A stretch of 64,000 nucleotides of DNA from Rhodomicrobium lacus. Its GTDB lineage: Bacteria > Pseudomonadota > Alphaproteobacteria > Rhizobiales > Rhodomicrobiaceae. The stretch spans positions 558,001 through 622,000 of the forward strand of contig NZ_RZNF01000012.1 in the NCBI RefSeq assembly GCF_003992725.1. Reading direction: 5' to 3'. Shown here one piece after another: positions 53,992 through 63,683 of the stretch (its first letter is position 1; each line of letters starts with the position of its first letter). The notes beneath the pieces were generated by a model. It was not told where the DNA came from, did not search any database, and was given only the letters and a program-made list of their open reading frames with translations. Both the position numbers and the translations under genes were made by a program.

Positions 53992-55440
53992 ATGGACCAG
54001 ATTTTCAAGACACTGCTCCGTGATCGCTGTCTGATTGGAGGCGAATGGCGGGGCGAACCGGCACTCCCTGTCGTCAATCCCGCAACCGGCGCTTTCCTCG
54101 CGCGCGTGCCGAACTTCGGGCGCGTCGAAACCCGCGAGGCCATCGAGGCCGCGCACAAGGCGTTTCCGGCCTGGAGCGGGCTGCTTGCCAAGGAGCGCGC
54201 GGCGATCCTCAAACGCTGGCACAACCTGCAATTGGCCCACGCGGAATCGCTGGCGCGCCTCATGACCGTGGAGATGGGAAAACCGCTGCCGGAATCGCGG
54301 GGCGAAGTCGCTTATGGCGCGGCTTTCGTCGAATTTTTCGCGGAAGAAGCCAAGCGCGTTCATGGCGAGATTGTTCCGACGCCGCGCAAGGGCGGCCGCG
54401 TCATCGTCATGAAACAGCCTGTTGGCGTCGTCGGCGCGATCACGCCCTGGAATTTCCCCTTCGCAATGATCACGCGCAAGGTAGCGCCCGCGCTTGCTGT
54501 GGGCTGCACCGTGGTTGTGAAACCCGCGCCCGACACGCCGCTGACGGCGCTGGCTCTCGGCGCGCTTGCCGAGCAGGCAGGCTTTCCGCCCGGTGTCATC
54601 AATATCGTAACGGGCGATGCGGAGGCCATCGGCAGCGAACTGACCGCGAACCCGCTTGTGCGCGCGATCACCTTCACCGGCTCCACGCGCGTCGGTAAGC
54701 TGCTCATGCGCCAGTCGGCGGATACGGTGAAGAAGGTTTCGCTCGAACTTGGCGGCAATGCGCCCTTTATCGTCTTCGACGACGCGGATCTCGACAAGGC
54801 CGTGGAAGGCGCGGTTATCTCGAAATTCCGCAATATGGGGCAGACCTGCGTCTGCGCAAACCGCATCCTCGTGCAGGACGGCGTCTATGATGCCTTCGCC
54901 GCCAGGCTCGCCGCCCGTGTGGCCGCGCTCAAGGTCGGCGACGGATTGCAGGCAGGCGTCGAGCAAGGGCCGCTCATCAATGAAGCCGGCCTGAAAAAGG
55001 TGGAAGAGCACGTCGCGGACGCGCTCGCGAAGGGCGCTCGGCTCCTTGTCGGCGGCAAGCGTCACGCGCTCGGCCGCACCTTCTTCGAGCCGACGGTGCT
55101 CGTGGACGCCAAGCCCGACATGCGCGTCGCCACGGAAGAAACCTTCGGTCCGGTCGCGCCGCTGTTCCGCTTCAAGACCGAGGAAGAAGCCATCGCGTTC
55201 GCCAACGGCACGCCTTATGGGCTCGCGGCTTATTTCTATTCCCGCGACGTCGCCCGCGTATGGCGCGTGACGGAACGCCTTGAATTCGGCATTGTCGGCG
55301 TCAACGAAGGCATTATCTCGACAGAAGTCGCGCCGTTCGGCGGCGTCAAGGAATCTGGCCTCGGTCGCGAAGGCTCACGCCATGGCGTCGAGGAATTTCT
55401 CGAACTGAAATACATGTATCTTGGGGGACTTTCGGATTGA
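53992..55440 (+). CDS. gabD: NAD(P)+-dependent succinate-semialdehyde dehydrogenase
   Basis: A 482-residue aldehyde dehydrogenase that oxidises succinate semialdehyde to succinate. Key motifs are [14 protein letters not shown], the catalytic Glu in [10 protein letters not shown] and the catalytic Cys in [24 protein letters not shown] near the end is typical of GabD-type enzymes. AGAGGAG lies just before the ATG. The stop overlaps the start of rpiA. No GABA transaminase gene is near, so the physiological substrate remains an assignment by homology. Confidence 0.92.
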   Translation: MDQIFKTLLRDRCLIGGEWRGEPALPVVNPATGAFLARVPNFGRVETREAIEAAHKAFPAWSGLLAKERAAILKRWHNLQLAHAESLARLMTVEMGKPLPESRGEVAYGAAFVEFFAEEAKRVHGEIVPTPRKGGRVIVMKQPVGVVGAITPWNFPFAMITRKVAPALAVGCTVVVKPAPDTPLTALALGALAEQAGFPPGVINIVTGDAEAIGSELTANPLVRAITFTGSTRVGKLLMRQSADTVKKVSLELGGNAPFIVFDDADLDKAVEGAVISKFRNMGQTCVCANRILVQDGVYDAFAARLAARVAALKVGDGLQAGVEQGPLINEAGLKKVEEHVADALAKGARLLVGGKRHALGRTFFEPTVLVDAKPDMRVATEETFGPVAPLFRFKTEEEAIAFANGTPYGLAAYFYSRDVARVWRVTERLEFGIVGVNEGIISTEVAPFGGVKESGLGREGSRHGVEEFLELKYMYLGGLSD

Positions 55441-56162
55441 CCGACATTCAAACCTTGAAGCGCCAGGCGGCAGCCGAAGCGCTTAAATTCGTCGAACCGG
55501 GCATGGTGCTCGGCCTCGGCACGGGCTCCACGGCTTCCGCCTTCATCGAACTCCTCGCGGAGCGGCTGAAGACGGAAGACCTCGATCTGACCTGCGTGGC
55601 GACCTCGGAGCAGACGAAACGCTTCGCGGAAGAACGCGGCATCAGGATCGCGGATTTCAACACCATTGCCGATGTCGATCTGACCATCGACGGCGCGGAC
55701 GAGATCGACCCGCAGTTGAACCTTCTCAAGGGCGGCGGCGGCGCGCTTCTGCGTGAGAAGATCGTCGCCTTCGCATCCGACCGCGTCATCATCATAGCGG
55801 ACGCGTCGAAATATGTGGAGCAGCTCGGCGAGTTTCCGCTGCCGGTGGAAATCGTGGATTTCGGCGTGGCTGCCACGCTCGCCATGATCGAGGCCGCAGC
55901 CGAGGATGCGGGCTGTCAGGGCAGCATCGCGCTTCGCCGCACAGCCTCGGGCGAACCCTTCCACACCGATGGCGGACATCTGATCGCCGATTGCGCCTTC
56001 GGCTCCATACCGGACCCGGAGACGCTCGCGGACCTGCTCGACATCGTTCCGGGCGTCGTGGAGCACGGGCTGTTCCTCGGGATCGCCGATGACGTTTTCC
56101 TCGCCGCTCCCGATGGCGTTCGCCATTATAGCGCCGCAACGGACGACGAAGACGAAGACTGA
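55437..56162 (+). CDS. rpiA: Ribose-5-phosphate isomerase A
   Basis: A 241-residue enzyme interconverting ribose 5-phosphate and ribulose 5-phosphate, used in the pentose phosphate and Calvin cycles. [19 protein letters not shown] and [12 protein letters not shown] are the substrate-binding signatures. The start is a TTG that overlaps the TGA of the upstream gene (TTGA), with a G-rich ribosome-binding site nine bases before it; the coupling makes this start likely. Confidence 0.95.
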   Translation: MTDIQTLKRQAAAEALKFVEPGMVLGLGTGSTASAFIELLAERLKTEDLDLTCVATSEQTKRFAEERGIRIADFNTIADVDLTIDGADEIDPQLNLLKGGGGALLREKIVAFASDRVIIIADASKYVEQLGEFPLPVEIVDFGVAATLAMIEAAAEDAGCQGSIALRRTASGEPFHTDGGHLIADCAFGSIPDPETLADLLDIVPGVVEHGLFLGIADDVFLAAPDGVRHYSAATDDEDED

Positions 56163-56308
56163 GCGAAGCCCGTGCCGTCGATGCGGCGTCGGGCAATGAA
56201 CGCAGCCGTTCATAAAAGGAAGACGCCGCATCGCAAGAGACGAGAGCCTTTTCGCGCAGAGAAACGCGAGGAGGCTCTGGAAGGCGGGGCTGATACAGGA
56301 GCAACGGC

Positions 56309-57526
56309 ATGCGCTTGAGATCGATCGTCCCCGCAGTTTTCATGGCAAGCGCCGCCGTCACCGGCGGCGTGGCTCTTGCGCTGGAAACGCCTCCGCCTCC
56401 GTCCGCTTCGGCGCCCGCCAGCCCTGATGCGAGGCCCGTCGACCCCGAGGCGAAGCGGCTCGCGCACGCGCTGATCGAGGATGTCCTCACGGCCAGCCAC
56501 GCAGCGGAAATCTACGGCGATTTGCAGCGCACCCTGCGTGACGTTTACATCCCCATGATGCGCGAAATCATCCAGGGCGGTTATCCCGGCGTGCCGGACC
56601 CGACCCCGGAGGTCACGACGCAACTTGCGAAACTTCTCACGGCCATGGACTACATGCGCAAGGCGGGCGAGGAACTCGACGTTGCGCTCGCCGAAAATCG
56701 CGGTGCCATCGTCTCCGACTTTGCCGCGCAGCTTGCCCGCGAGGCGAGCCGCGACGAAATCGCCGATGTCCGCGCGATGCTGGAGCTGCCGGCCGTACGA
56801 AAGGGCTTCGACGTTCTTTACGCGGCGTCGAAACTCGTGACCGGCTACACCTACGAAGACAGCCGTGTCGTGTCGGAATTCTCGGCATGGGCGAAGCAGC
56901 TCGACGCGGCGAAGAACCTGAAGGGTCTGCCGGGGCTTGACACGAGTTCCGTTTCGGTGCCGTCGGCGGCGAAGGTCCGCAAGGCGCAGGCCGTGGTCGA
57001 CGATCTCGTTCGCATCTCGCATCTCGAAGACAACGTGGCGCGCGTGAAGCGTTTCGCCCGCGACGTGTACCTGCCGACCGCTCCCGTTTCAGAGGAGGAG
57101 CGCGCGAAATTGTCGGCGCAGATCGACGAATTCGAGTTCACCTATAATGTGCGCAAGGGGCTCGTGCTCGCGCTCGCTCCCTCGATCGTTGCATCGGTGC
57201 TTTCGGACGCAGACCTCGACACGTTCCACCGCTTCGTTCTCACGCCGTCGTTTGCGAAGGGCTTCGATCTTCTCGGCAATGCGGTGGTCGCCGCAACGGC
57301 CTTCACGAAGGACGACATCGTTCAGGCGCAGAAATCCTTCGAGGATTTCGACCGCAAGGCGCAGGTGCGCGAGCGCGCGAAGAAGGACGGTGAGAAAGTC
57401 ACAGACGAATGGCAGGCGCTCATCGATAAATGGCGAGAGAAGCTTGCGGACCGCCTGTCGCCGGAAACGCGTCAGGGGCTCGAACGCTCGCTTGAAGACC
57501 TGGACAAGACCGGCTCGCCGATCTGA
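56309..57526 (+). CDS. Exported DUF2059-like protein with internal duplication
   Basis: A 405-residue protein with a signal peptide (VFMASAAVTGGVALA) and an all-helical body. Two DUF2059-like units are visible: one containing VRAMLELPAVRKGFDVLYAA (about residues 155-175) and one containing FHRFVLTPSFAKGFDLLGNA (about 308-327), each followed by a similar VTGYTYEDS or AATAFTKDD segment. DUF2059 has no known function. CAGGAG lies seven bases upstream of the ATG. It follows rpiA and precedes glutathione reductase on the same strand, so a loose operon is possible. Confidence 0.8.
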   Translation: MRLRSIVPAVFMASAAVTGGVALALETPPPPSASAPASPDARPVDPEAKRLAHALIEDVLTASHAAEIYGDLQRTLRDVYIPMMREIIQGGYPGVPDPTPEVTTQLAKLLTAMDYMRKAGEELDVALAENRGAIVSDFAAQLAREASRDEIADVRAMLELPAVRKGFDVLYAASKLVTGYTYEDSRVVSEFSAWAKQLDAAKNLKGLPGLDTSSVSVPSAAKVRKAQAVVDDLVRISHLEDNVARVKRFARDVYLPTAPVSEEERAKLSAQIDEFEFTYNVRKGLVLALAPSIVASVLSDADLDTFHRFVLTPSFAKGFDLLGNAVVAATAFTKDDIVQAQKSFEDFDRKAQVRERAKKDGEKVTDEWQALIDKWREKLADRLSPETRQGLERSLEDLDKTGSPI

Positions 57527-57612
57527 CGACAAAGGCAGCGAGGCCGCTATCGTTTTGGCGATCAATGAGGCTCGTGCGATCACCGCCCGAGCCTGCAACC
57601 ATAAAGAAACTC

Positions 57613-58983
57613 ATGACATTCGATTACGATCTCTTTGTCATCGGCGGCGGTTCGGGCGGCGTTCGTTCTGCGCGCCTCGCGGCCAAGCTCGGGGTGCGGA
57701 CCGCCATCGCCGAGGAATACAAGTTCGGCGGCACCTGTGTGGTACGCGGCTGCGTGCCCAAGAAGCTGTTCGTTTACGCGAGCGAATTCGGCCGCGCCAT
57801 CGACGACGCACGCGGCTATGGCTGGACGGTCGAGGGCAAGCGGTTCGACTGGAAAGCGCTCGTTGCGGCGAAGGACAAGGAAATCGAACGCCTCAGCGGC
57901 CTTTATTCGGGCGGCGTGGAAGCGGCGGGCGGCACCGTGTTCAACAGTCGCGCCGAAGTGCTCGATCCGCACACCGTCCGGCTCCTGGCCGAGGATCGCA
58001 CCGTTACGGCGGAACGCATCCTGATCGCGACGGGCGGTCATCCGTTTCTGCCCGACATTCCCGGCATCGAACACGCCATCACCTCGAACGAGGCTTTTCA
58101 TCTTGAGGAACTGCCGAAGAAGATCGTGATCGTCGGCGGCGGTTATATCGCGGTGGAGTTCGCGGGGATCTTCAACGGCCTCGGGGTCGACGTGGAACTT
58201 GTTTATCGCGGGGGCGAAATCCTGCGCGGCTTCGATCACGACATGCGCGAGGGGCTGACCTCGATCATGCGCCAGCATGGCGTCACGATCACCTGCAACA
58301 CGGAACCGGTCGCCATCGAGAAGACCGGCGCAGGGCTGACGGTCGCAACAAATCGCGACACGCGCATCTCTTGCGATCTGGTGATGTTTGCCACGGGCCG
58401 CCGACCCAACACGGTAGGGCTTGGACTTTCGAAGCTCGGCGTCAAATGCGGCTGGAACGGTCGCGTGATGGTCAATGACAGTTATCAAAGCTCGGTGCCG
58501 AGCATCTATGCCGTGGGCGATGTGACCGACCGCGTGAACCTGACGCCGGTCGCGATCCGCGACGGGATGGCCTTCATCGAGGCGGTCTACAAGAACAACC
58601 CGAACCCGGTGGATCTCGCGTTTCTGCCGACGGCGGTCTTCTCGCAGCCCGAAATCGGCACGGTCGGTTATACCGAGGAAGCGGCGCGCGAGATGTTCCG
58701 CGCGGTGGACATTTACAAGGCTGCCTTCCGTCCGATGAAGAACATTCTTGCCGGGCGTCCCGAGCGCACGATCATGAAGCTGGTCGTCGATGCCGACTCG
58801 GATCGCGTGCTGGGTGTGCATATCCTCGGGCCCGACGCGGCGGAGATCATTCAGGCCGTCGCCATCGCGGTCAAGATGGGCGCGACCAAAGCCGATTTCG
58901 ACGATACGATCGCGCTGCATCCGACGATGGCGGAAGAACTCGTGACGATGCGCGAGAAGTGGACGCCGCCTGCGGGGGTGTAA
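57613..58983 (+). CDS. gor: Glutathione-disulfide reductase
   Basis: A 456-residue FAD flavoenzyme that reduces glutathione disulfide with NADPH. The FAD motif VIGGGSGGVRSARLAA is at the N-terminus, the redox-active pair is in GGTCVVRGCVPKKLF, the second dinucleotide motif is VIVGGGYIAVEFAG, and the C-terminal HPTMAEELVTMR holds the active-site His. CVxxGCVPKK distinguishes it from dihydrolipoamide dehydrogenase. The ATG at 57613 gives the standard family start; the frame extends 48 bases upstream. Confidence 0.94.
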   Translation: MTFDYDLFVIGGGSGGVRSARLAAKLGVRTAIAEEYKFGGTCVVRGCVPKKLFVYASEFGRAIDDARGYGWTVEGKRFDWKALVAAKDKEIERLSGLYSGGVEAAGGTVFNSRAEVLDPHTVRLLAEDRTVTAERILIATGGHPFLPDIPGIEHAITSNEAFHLEELPKKIVIVGGGYIAVEFAGIFNGLGVDVELVYRGGEILRGFDHDMREGLTSIMRQHGVTITCNTEPVAIEKTGAGLTVATNRDTRISCDLVMFATGRRPNTVGLGLSKLGVKCGWNGRVMVNDSYQSSVPSIYAVGDVTDRVNLTPVAIRDGMAFIEAVYKNNPNPVDLAFLPTAVFSQPEIGTVGYTEEAAREMFRAVDIYKAAFRPMKNILAGRPERTIMKLVVDADSDRVLGVHILGPDAAEIIQAVAIAVKMGATKADFDDTIALHPTMAEELVTMREKWTPPAGV

Positions 58984-59281
58984 ATCGGTCGATCCGGACG
59001 CCGGAACGCGATGGGGCGAGAGCCCGCATCGCGCCCGATCCCCAAAAAGCCGCACGTCAAATGCGGGGCGTGATCGGGTTCCTTTGCGCACGCGAATCTC
59101 ACACCGGCCGCGAGCCGGGTGGTGCGCCTCGATAGCGCGATATTCACGGGCCTCGACGAAAGATGAGACCGTGAAGAAGGCGCTCCAATCGGATCGCGGG
59201 AAGTAATCCGTTCGTGTCTGTTTCAAGCTTCGACACAGGTGCCGATCAGGCCGATATCGACCTGATCGGACTGATCGTAGT

Positions 59282-60730
59282 TCAGGCGTCAAGGGGCACT
59301 GCGGTTTGACGCGCGTCACTTGCCGGCGGTTCATCCCGCACGGGCGCAACGGTGCTCGTGCGGAGGAGCGGGATCATGGCGATCATAGCCGCGACGAGAA
59401 GGACGACTTCGATCGAATAGACGACGATATATCCGGTTGCCGGGCCGAAAGACTGCTCGCCGAAACTCGCGATCACGTCACGAATGATGCCGCCGCTCGC
59501 AACAGCGAAGCCCGCTGCCGTCGCCTGCGCGGCGCCCCAGGCGCCGAGCGCGAGCCCCGTCTGATCCTTGGGCGCGAGGTTCATGGTGGCGGTCAGGGTA
59601 CCGTGACCGAAAAGGCCGGCGCCGAAACCGATGAGCGACGTGCCGACCACGAACAGCCACGGCTGGGATGTCGGAGCCGCCATGATCACCGCGAGAAAGG
59701 CCGGGATGCCGACCAATGCTCCATAGAAGGCCATCCGGAAGGGATCGAAGCCACGGCTCAGCACACGCGATGCCAGCGCGAAACCGAGGAGGCCGCCGAC
59801 TGCAAGCGTGGCCGTGAGTTTCGTCGTGGCGCTGACCGAGAGGTGCAGGATCTGGCCGCCATACGGTTCGAGCAGGACGTCGTGCATGCTGAAGGCCGCT
59901 GTGCCGAGAGCCACGGCGCCGAGGCGACGGATCGCGTTGCCGCCTTGCACGAAGACCGCCCACGATTCCTGGAACGTGGGATCTTTCTGATTCCGCTCTT
60001 CCTCCGTCAGCAGGCGGGACGGACGGCGCGCCTCCTGTTTCCACAAGGCGATCGTGTTCAGCACGAGCGTTGCGACAGCCGCGCCCTGAATGACCTGAAT
60101 CAATCGGCCCGGCGTGAAGTCCGTCAGAAGAAGGCCGAAAAGGATCGCGCTCAGGATCATGCCGAACAGCAGCATGACATACATCAGGCCGACGACCTTC
60201 GGCTGCGATTCCTTCGGCGCAAGGTCGGTGGCGAGCGCAAGTCCGACCGTCTGGACGGTGTGGAGGCCAGCCCCGACGAGCAGGAACGCGATGCCCGCCG
60301 CGAGATGCCCGATCCAGGCGGGCACGGCGACATCGCCCTGCCCGGACAGGATCAGAATGGCGAAGGGCATGATCGCCAATCCGCCGAACTGAACGAGCGA
60401 ACCCTGCCAGATGAAGGGCACGCGCCGCCATCCGAGAACAGACTTATGAGTGTCGGACCGGTGCCCGATAAGCGCGCGGAACGGCGCGAAAAACAGTGGC
60501 ATCGACACCATGATCGCGACGACGGAAGCGGGAACGTTCAGTTCCACGATCATCACGCGGTTGAGTGTGCCGACGAGAAGCACGAGCGCCATGCCGACCG
60601 ACACCTGGAACAGCGACAGGCGCAACAGACGGGAGAGCGGAAGTTCAGGCGTCGCCGCGTCCGCGAAGGGCAGAAACTGCGATCCACGAGTGAATATGAA
60701 AGTCGTCACTCGCTGGCTTATACGAGTCAT
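59282..60730 (-). CDS. pucC: Light-harvesting complex assembly protein PucC
   Basis: A 482-residue, 12-TM member of the BCD/PucC branch of the MFS superfamily, needed for LH2 assembly or bacteriochlorophyll delivery. Diagnostic segments are LNRVMIVELNVPASVVA, APFRALIGHRSDTHKSVLGWRR and GFGAGLFGHGTLTATMNLAP. It lies on the same strand as, and downstream of, the two pucBA pairs, but 454 bases separate it from pucA, so it may have its own promoter or be reached by read-through. Confidence 0.93.
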   Translation of the reverse strand: MTRISQRVTTFIFTRGSQFLPFADAATPELPLSRLLRLSLFQVSVGMALVLLVGTLNRVMIVELNVPASVVAIMVSMPLFFAPFRALIGHRSDTHKSVLGWRRVPFIWQGSLVQFGGLAIMPFAILILSGQGDVAVPAWIGHLAAGIAFLLVGAGLHTVQTVGLALATDLAPKESQPKVVGLMYVMLLFGMILSAILFGLLLTDFTPGRLIQVIQGAAVATLVLNTIALWKQEARRPSRLLTEEERNQKDPTFQESWAVFVQGGNAIRRLGAVALGTAAFSMHDVLLEPYGGQILHLSVSATTKLTATLAVGGLLGFALASRVLSRGFDPFRMAFYGALVGIPAFLAVIMAAPTSQPWLFVVGTSLIGFGAGLFGHGTLTATMNLAPKDQTGLALGAWGAAQATAAGFAVASGGIIRDVIASFGEQSFGPATGYIVVYSIEVVLLVAAMIAMIPLLRTSTVAPVRDEPPASDARQTAVPLDA

Positions 60731-61184
60731 CGATCAAGCAACTCCAACTGAAGGGGCCATGCCGGCCACGGGAAACCTTCGCCGAATATGCGACCGGAAA
60801 GTAGCGCTGCTCTCGGAAACGCCATAAAAAGCGCCGCAAGACGACCCCCGTCGCCTTCGCACCGCTTCACCTGACCGTGTCGTGCCCAGCCAGCCTATAG
60901 GCCGTTTAGACCGAGTAAGTTGCGCTGGTCGTGCCGCCAAGCGCGGCATTTCGTACCCTCAAGACGCCGCATCTCTTACGGCAGCCTGCGCGACAGCAGC
61001 CTTGCGGGCCGCGCGCAGGCTTATAACTTCCGGCTTCGACGGGGTCCGATTGCCCGGACCAACCGTTCGAAGTCTCCCGCAAACGAGAGACGCCGAAAGG
61101 TGCCGCCTCGCTACGCCCGCACTAAAGAACGCCCAAGATCCGGGAGGATCCGGGCCCTATGTGCGGGCTGCGAGACGAAGCGAA
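60731..61184. other. pucA-pucC intergenic region
   Basis: 454 bases without a supported gene. A 6-bp inverted repeat GGTCCG / CGGACC (61043-61060) and a GATCC-GGGA-GGATC element near 61138 lie on the pucA side; on the minus strand neither has a T-run. By analogy with other antenna operons they may stabilise the pucBA mRNA, but that is inference. No TGT-N12-ACA site was found here. Confidence 0.45.
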
Positions 61185-61382
61185 TTAGCGAACGATCGTG
61201 GTTTCGATCGAAGCGGTCTTCGCAGCGGCGCCGTTCCAGTACTTCGGGAACCAGCTCGTGTGACCGACCAGAGCGGCGTGCACGAGGATCGCGATCAGCG
61301 TGACGGTGCCGAGAAGGAGGGGGAGACCAACCTTCGGGGGGACGACGAGCCAGATGCCGGCTTGGCCATCAGTATCAGCCAT
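61185..61382 (-). CDS. pucA: LH2 antenna alpha subunit (copy 1)
   Basis: A 65-residue single-TM antenna polypeptide. An N-terminal extension (MADTDGQAG) precedes IWLVVPPKVGLPLLLG, then the TM helix with the bacteriochlorophyll ligand His35 (TLIAILVHAALVGHTSW). The Tyr-Trp pair in FPKYWNG is the B800-850 type rather than the Phe-Leu B800-820 type. It differs from copy 2 at 6 of 65 positions. It follows pucB by 32 bases. Confidence 0.95.
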   Translation of the reverse strand: MADTDGQAGIWLVVPPKVGLPLLLGTVTLIAILVHAALVGHTSWFPKYWNGAAAKTASIETTIVR

Positions 61383-61414
61383 AGTGAATTCTCCTGATTA
61401 GTGGATGAGAGAGA

Positions 61415-61567
61415 TTAGTGGAGCCAGGGGGTGTAGATGTAGGCCAGGACGTGAGCCACAACCGCAATCGCGCCGAACACGCGGGTGCCGTTGATGACGT
61501 GGCCGTGCAACTCCTCGGCTTCCGCCAAGGTAAGACCCGTCGGATAAACCTTCACCGGATCAGCCAT
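61415..61567 (-). CDS. pucB: LH2 antenna beta subunit (copy 1)
   Basis: A 50-residue antenna beta polypeptide. The translation starts [20 protein letters not shown] and continues [20 protein letters not shown], ending [14 protein letters not shown] (His21) and the TM-embedded AHV (His39) are the bacteriochlorophyll-binding positions, and TPWLH is the family C-terminus. AAGGAGG lies upstream of the ATG. A PpsR-type site is about 105 bases upstream. It differs from copy 2 at 7 of 50 positions. Confidence 0.95.
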   Translation of the reverse strand: MADPVKVYPTGLTLAEAEELHGHVINGTRVFGAIAVVAHVLAYIYTPWLH

Positions 61568-61671
61568 GATAGTACCTCCTTAAAAGGACCTGCTGGTTTT
61601 CGTGCTGGAACCCGCACGTGGGTGCTCTCAAGCTGCCTGTCGAGCGGACACGTTTCTTGTGGCAGCTTGGG

Positions 61672-61689
61672 TGTAAGCATATGCTGACA
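61672..61689. promoter_or_regulatory. PpsR/CrtJ-type site upstream of pucB copy 1
   Basis: TGT-AAGCATATGCTG-ACA, an exact TGT-N12-ACA with a palindromic AGCATATGCT core, the consensus of the redox/light-responsive photosynthesis repressor PpsR. It lies in the pucBA promoter region. Confidence 0.82.
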
Positions 61690-62217
61690 ATCGCATGCGT
61701 CAACCGGATTTGACAGGCAAAACTGGCTTTGGGGCATTATGACGCAAGGTTGCCTAGCAAGAAACAAGAGGCTACCGTGCAAAACGTCGCGGATAAACTC
61801 CAAATGCGCGACATTCCGTCCAGTTAATAAAGTAAAGACAGAAAAAATACGTCTCTTTTCTTGGGTTGCGACAAAAAAGATTTGGTGAAAAACTGTGAAT
61901 TAGCCGCAGCCGTCAAAAATAGTTAAGGCGGAAACGTGACCGGTATGCGGTACGGATCGAGCAAGCCATAAGGACAAACGACGGCATTTTTGAGGAGCGC
62001 GCGAGGAAAAGGCGGGACGATTGGAAAACCGTGCCGGCACGCTCGCCGCACCCGAGGCGCCAAACAAAAAATATGCCGCGCTGCCTGTCACGGCGTTGCC
62101 CGGCTTCAAACGGATATGGCGCCTGCGTGCGGGAGAAGGGAATGCCGCGCGCAGGCTGCGGATGCAAAAGCACCGCCTGACCGAGCACGAAGCCCAGCCA
62201 GACGGCACCTAGCGAAC
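61690..62217. other. Spacer between the two pucBA pairs
   Basis: About 530 bases. The part next to the PpsR site (61690-61900) is relatively AT-rich and likely contains the promoter of pucBA copy 1. The rest is GC-rich with short frames only; none has a ribosome-binding site or antenna-like sequence. Confidence 0.5.
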
Positions 62218-62415
62218 TTACTTCACGATGGAAGTTTCGATCGCTGCAACCTTCGCGGCCGCGCCGTTCCAGTACTTCGGGAACCAGCTCGTGTGACCGA
62301 TCAGAGCGGCGTGCACGAGGATCGCGATCAGCGTAACGGTGCCGAGAAGCAGCGGGAGACCGACCTTCGGGGGGACGACCAGCCAGATGCCGTGTTGACC
62401 ATCAGTATCAGCCAT
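62218..62415 (-). CDS. pucA: LH2 antenna alpha subunit (copy 2)
   Basis: A 65-residue LH2 alpha polypeptide with the same features as copy 1: His35 as ligand and the YW pair in FPKYWNG (B800-850 type). Differences from copy 1 are residue 8 (His for Ala), 39 (Ile for Val), 56, 58, 62 and 65, mostly in the C-terminal extension. It is the distal gene of the upstream pucBA pair. Confidence 0.95.
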   Translation of the reverse strand: MADTDGQHGIWLVVPPKVGLPLLLGTVTLIAILVHAALIGHTSWFPKYWNGAAAKVAAIETSIVK

Positions 62416-62443
62416 TTTCAGCTCTCCAGTTTGCTAAGAGTAA

Positions 62444-62596
62444 TTAGTGAAGCCAAGGCGTGAAAGCATACGCAAGGAAGTGCGCGACGAGCGCAACGGC
62501 GCCGAACACGCGCGTGCCGTTGATCACGTAGCCGTGCAGCTCTTCAGCTTCCGCCAGCGTCAAACCCGTCGGGTAGACCTTATTTGGGTCAGCCAT
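62444..62596 (-). CDS. pucB: LH2 antenna beta subunit (copy 2)
   Basis: A 50-residue beta polypeptide starting [20 protein letters not shown] and ending [10 protein letters not shown], with both conserved His residues. Its TM helix differs from copy 1 (AVALVAHF against [12 protein letters not shown] against AYIY), close to the pigment-binding region, so the pair could tune the spectrum slightly. GAAGGAG precedes the ATG. A TGT-N12-ACA site lies about 85 bases upstream. Confidence 0.95.
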   Translation of the reverse strand: MADPNKVYPTGLTLAEAEELHGYVINGTRVFGAVALVAHFLAYAFTPWLH

Positions 62597-62679
62597 GTGT
62601 AACTCCTTCAAGGATTTGGTTTTTCTCTGTGAGGGCCGCGTGCGGCTCTACGGCTTGACCATATTCCAGAGGCATTTGG

Positions 62680-62697
62680 TGTCAATGACAATTGACA
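62680..62697. promoter_or_regulatory. PpsR/CrtJ-type site upstream of pucB copy 2
   Basis: TGT-CAATGACAATTG-ACA, an exact TGT-N12-ACA whose centre (CAATGACAATTG) is itself near-palindromic. It lies between pucB copy 2 and the divergent glutathione transferase gene. A second, shorter TGT..ACA nearby (about 62712-62729) does not have the 12-base spacing. Confidence 0.82.
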
Positions 62698-62894
62698 GAA
62701 AAGCGGGGATTTGTGTCAATCTGCCACAAGCTCAGAGGGGTCTTAAGCCTTGAGAACGCTTGTGAAAAAAGAATTAATCTAGGGTTTCAAGTATAGCGTC
62801 GTTTCGGTATGCAGAGAAAATCCGCCCCTTCGTTTCGTAGTTTGACCTGAGCCTGAAAAGTTTGATAGTCGGACCAGGCCTTCGGGAGCAAGCA

Positions 62895-63515
62895 GTGATC
62901 GAGATTTACGGACGGCCAACAGCATGGAATGTCAGGAAGGTCCTCTTCTTTACGGAAGATGCGGGCATTCCCTGCCGGTGTATCGATTACGGACGCGAAT
63001 TCAGGCCGACGAATACGCCAGAATTCCTGGATCTCAATCCGAATGGACTGGTGCCCGTGCTCAGGGATGGTTCGTTCACGCTGTGGGAAAGCCATGCGGT
63101 GCTGCGTTATCTGGCCGCGAAATATGGCCCTCCCGGCTATTACCCCGTTGATTTTCAAGGGCGCGCGATCGTCGACCAATGGCTCGATTGGAAGCTCGGC
63201 CACGTGTCGCCAGCACTTCGGGTGCTCTTCATGAGATATTTTCTCAGGATCGGCGAATTCACAGACCGGGAGGCGGCCGATCGGGAGGCCGAAGCGAATC
63301 GCCTTTTTACGATCCTCGATGGTCGTCTCGAAAAAACGAGCGCCTATGTCGCGGGGCCGGAGATCACGATCGCCGACAGCGCACTCGGCATGGCGGTCCA
63401 TCGCTGGCTCAATCTTCCGCTGCGTCGCCCCGACCTTCCGCACGTGATTCGCTATTATGAGAGGCTGCAAAAGTTGCCGTCATTCGAAAAGACGGTATGC
63501 ATCGGCATACCGTAG
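62895..63515 (+). CDS. Glutathione S-transferase family protein
   Basis: A 206-residue GST. The N-terminal thioredoxin-like domain starts IEIYGRPTAWNVRKVLFF, and the glutathione-binding LNPNGLVPVLRDG and LWESHAVLRYL follow; the C-terminal half is helical with the N-capping GPEITIADSALGM. This is theta/beta-like. The start is taken as GTG at 62895 because GGGAG lies six bases upstream; an in-frame TTG at 62862 is less likely. It is divergent from the puc genes and probably unrelated to them. Confidence 0.88.
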   Translation: MIEIYGRPTAWNVRKVLFFTEDAGIPCRCIDYGREFRPTNTPEFLDLNPNGLVPVLRDGSFTLWESHAVLRYLAAKYGPPGYYPVDFQGRAIVDQWLDWKLGHVSPALRVLFMRYFLRIGEFTDREAADREAEANRLFTILDGRLEKTSAYVAGPEITIADSALGMAVHRWLNLPLRRPDLPHVIRYYERLQKLPSFEKTVCIGIP

Positions 63516-63683
63516 GGCAATTCAAGCAAAAGCGGGAACCGGCTACCCGTACGGAATTGCTTCAGCGCAGCGAGCCGGAGCGATTCTGCGACTGGAGGAA
63601 AGCGATTACGTTCCGCGCCGGAGCGTGACCGCGCAGGCATCGATCCCCCTTTCGCAAGGAGCAATCGCAGCGCGAGAGCAGAT

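Noticed and set aside
61990-62463. 157-codon plus-strand frame across pucA copy 2
   Set aside because: It overlaps a certain antenna gene in antisense and has no ribosome-binding site or family features.
61185-62596. LH1 (pufBA) instead of LH2
   Set aside because: No reaction-centre genes follow, pucC is adjacent, and the alpha HTSWFPKYWNG end and beta TPWLH end are LH2-like.
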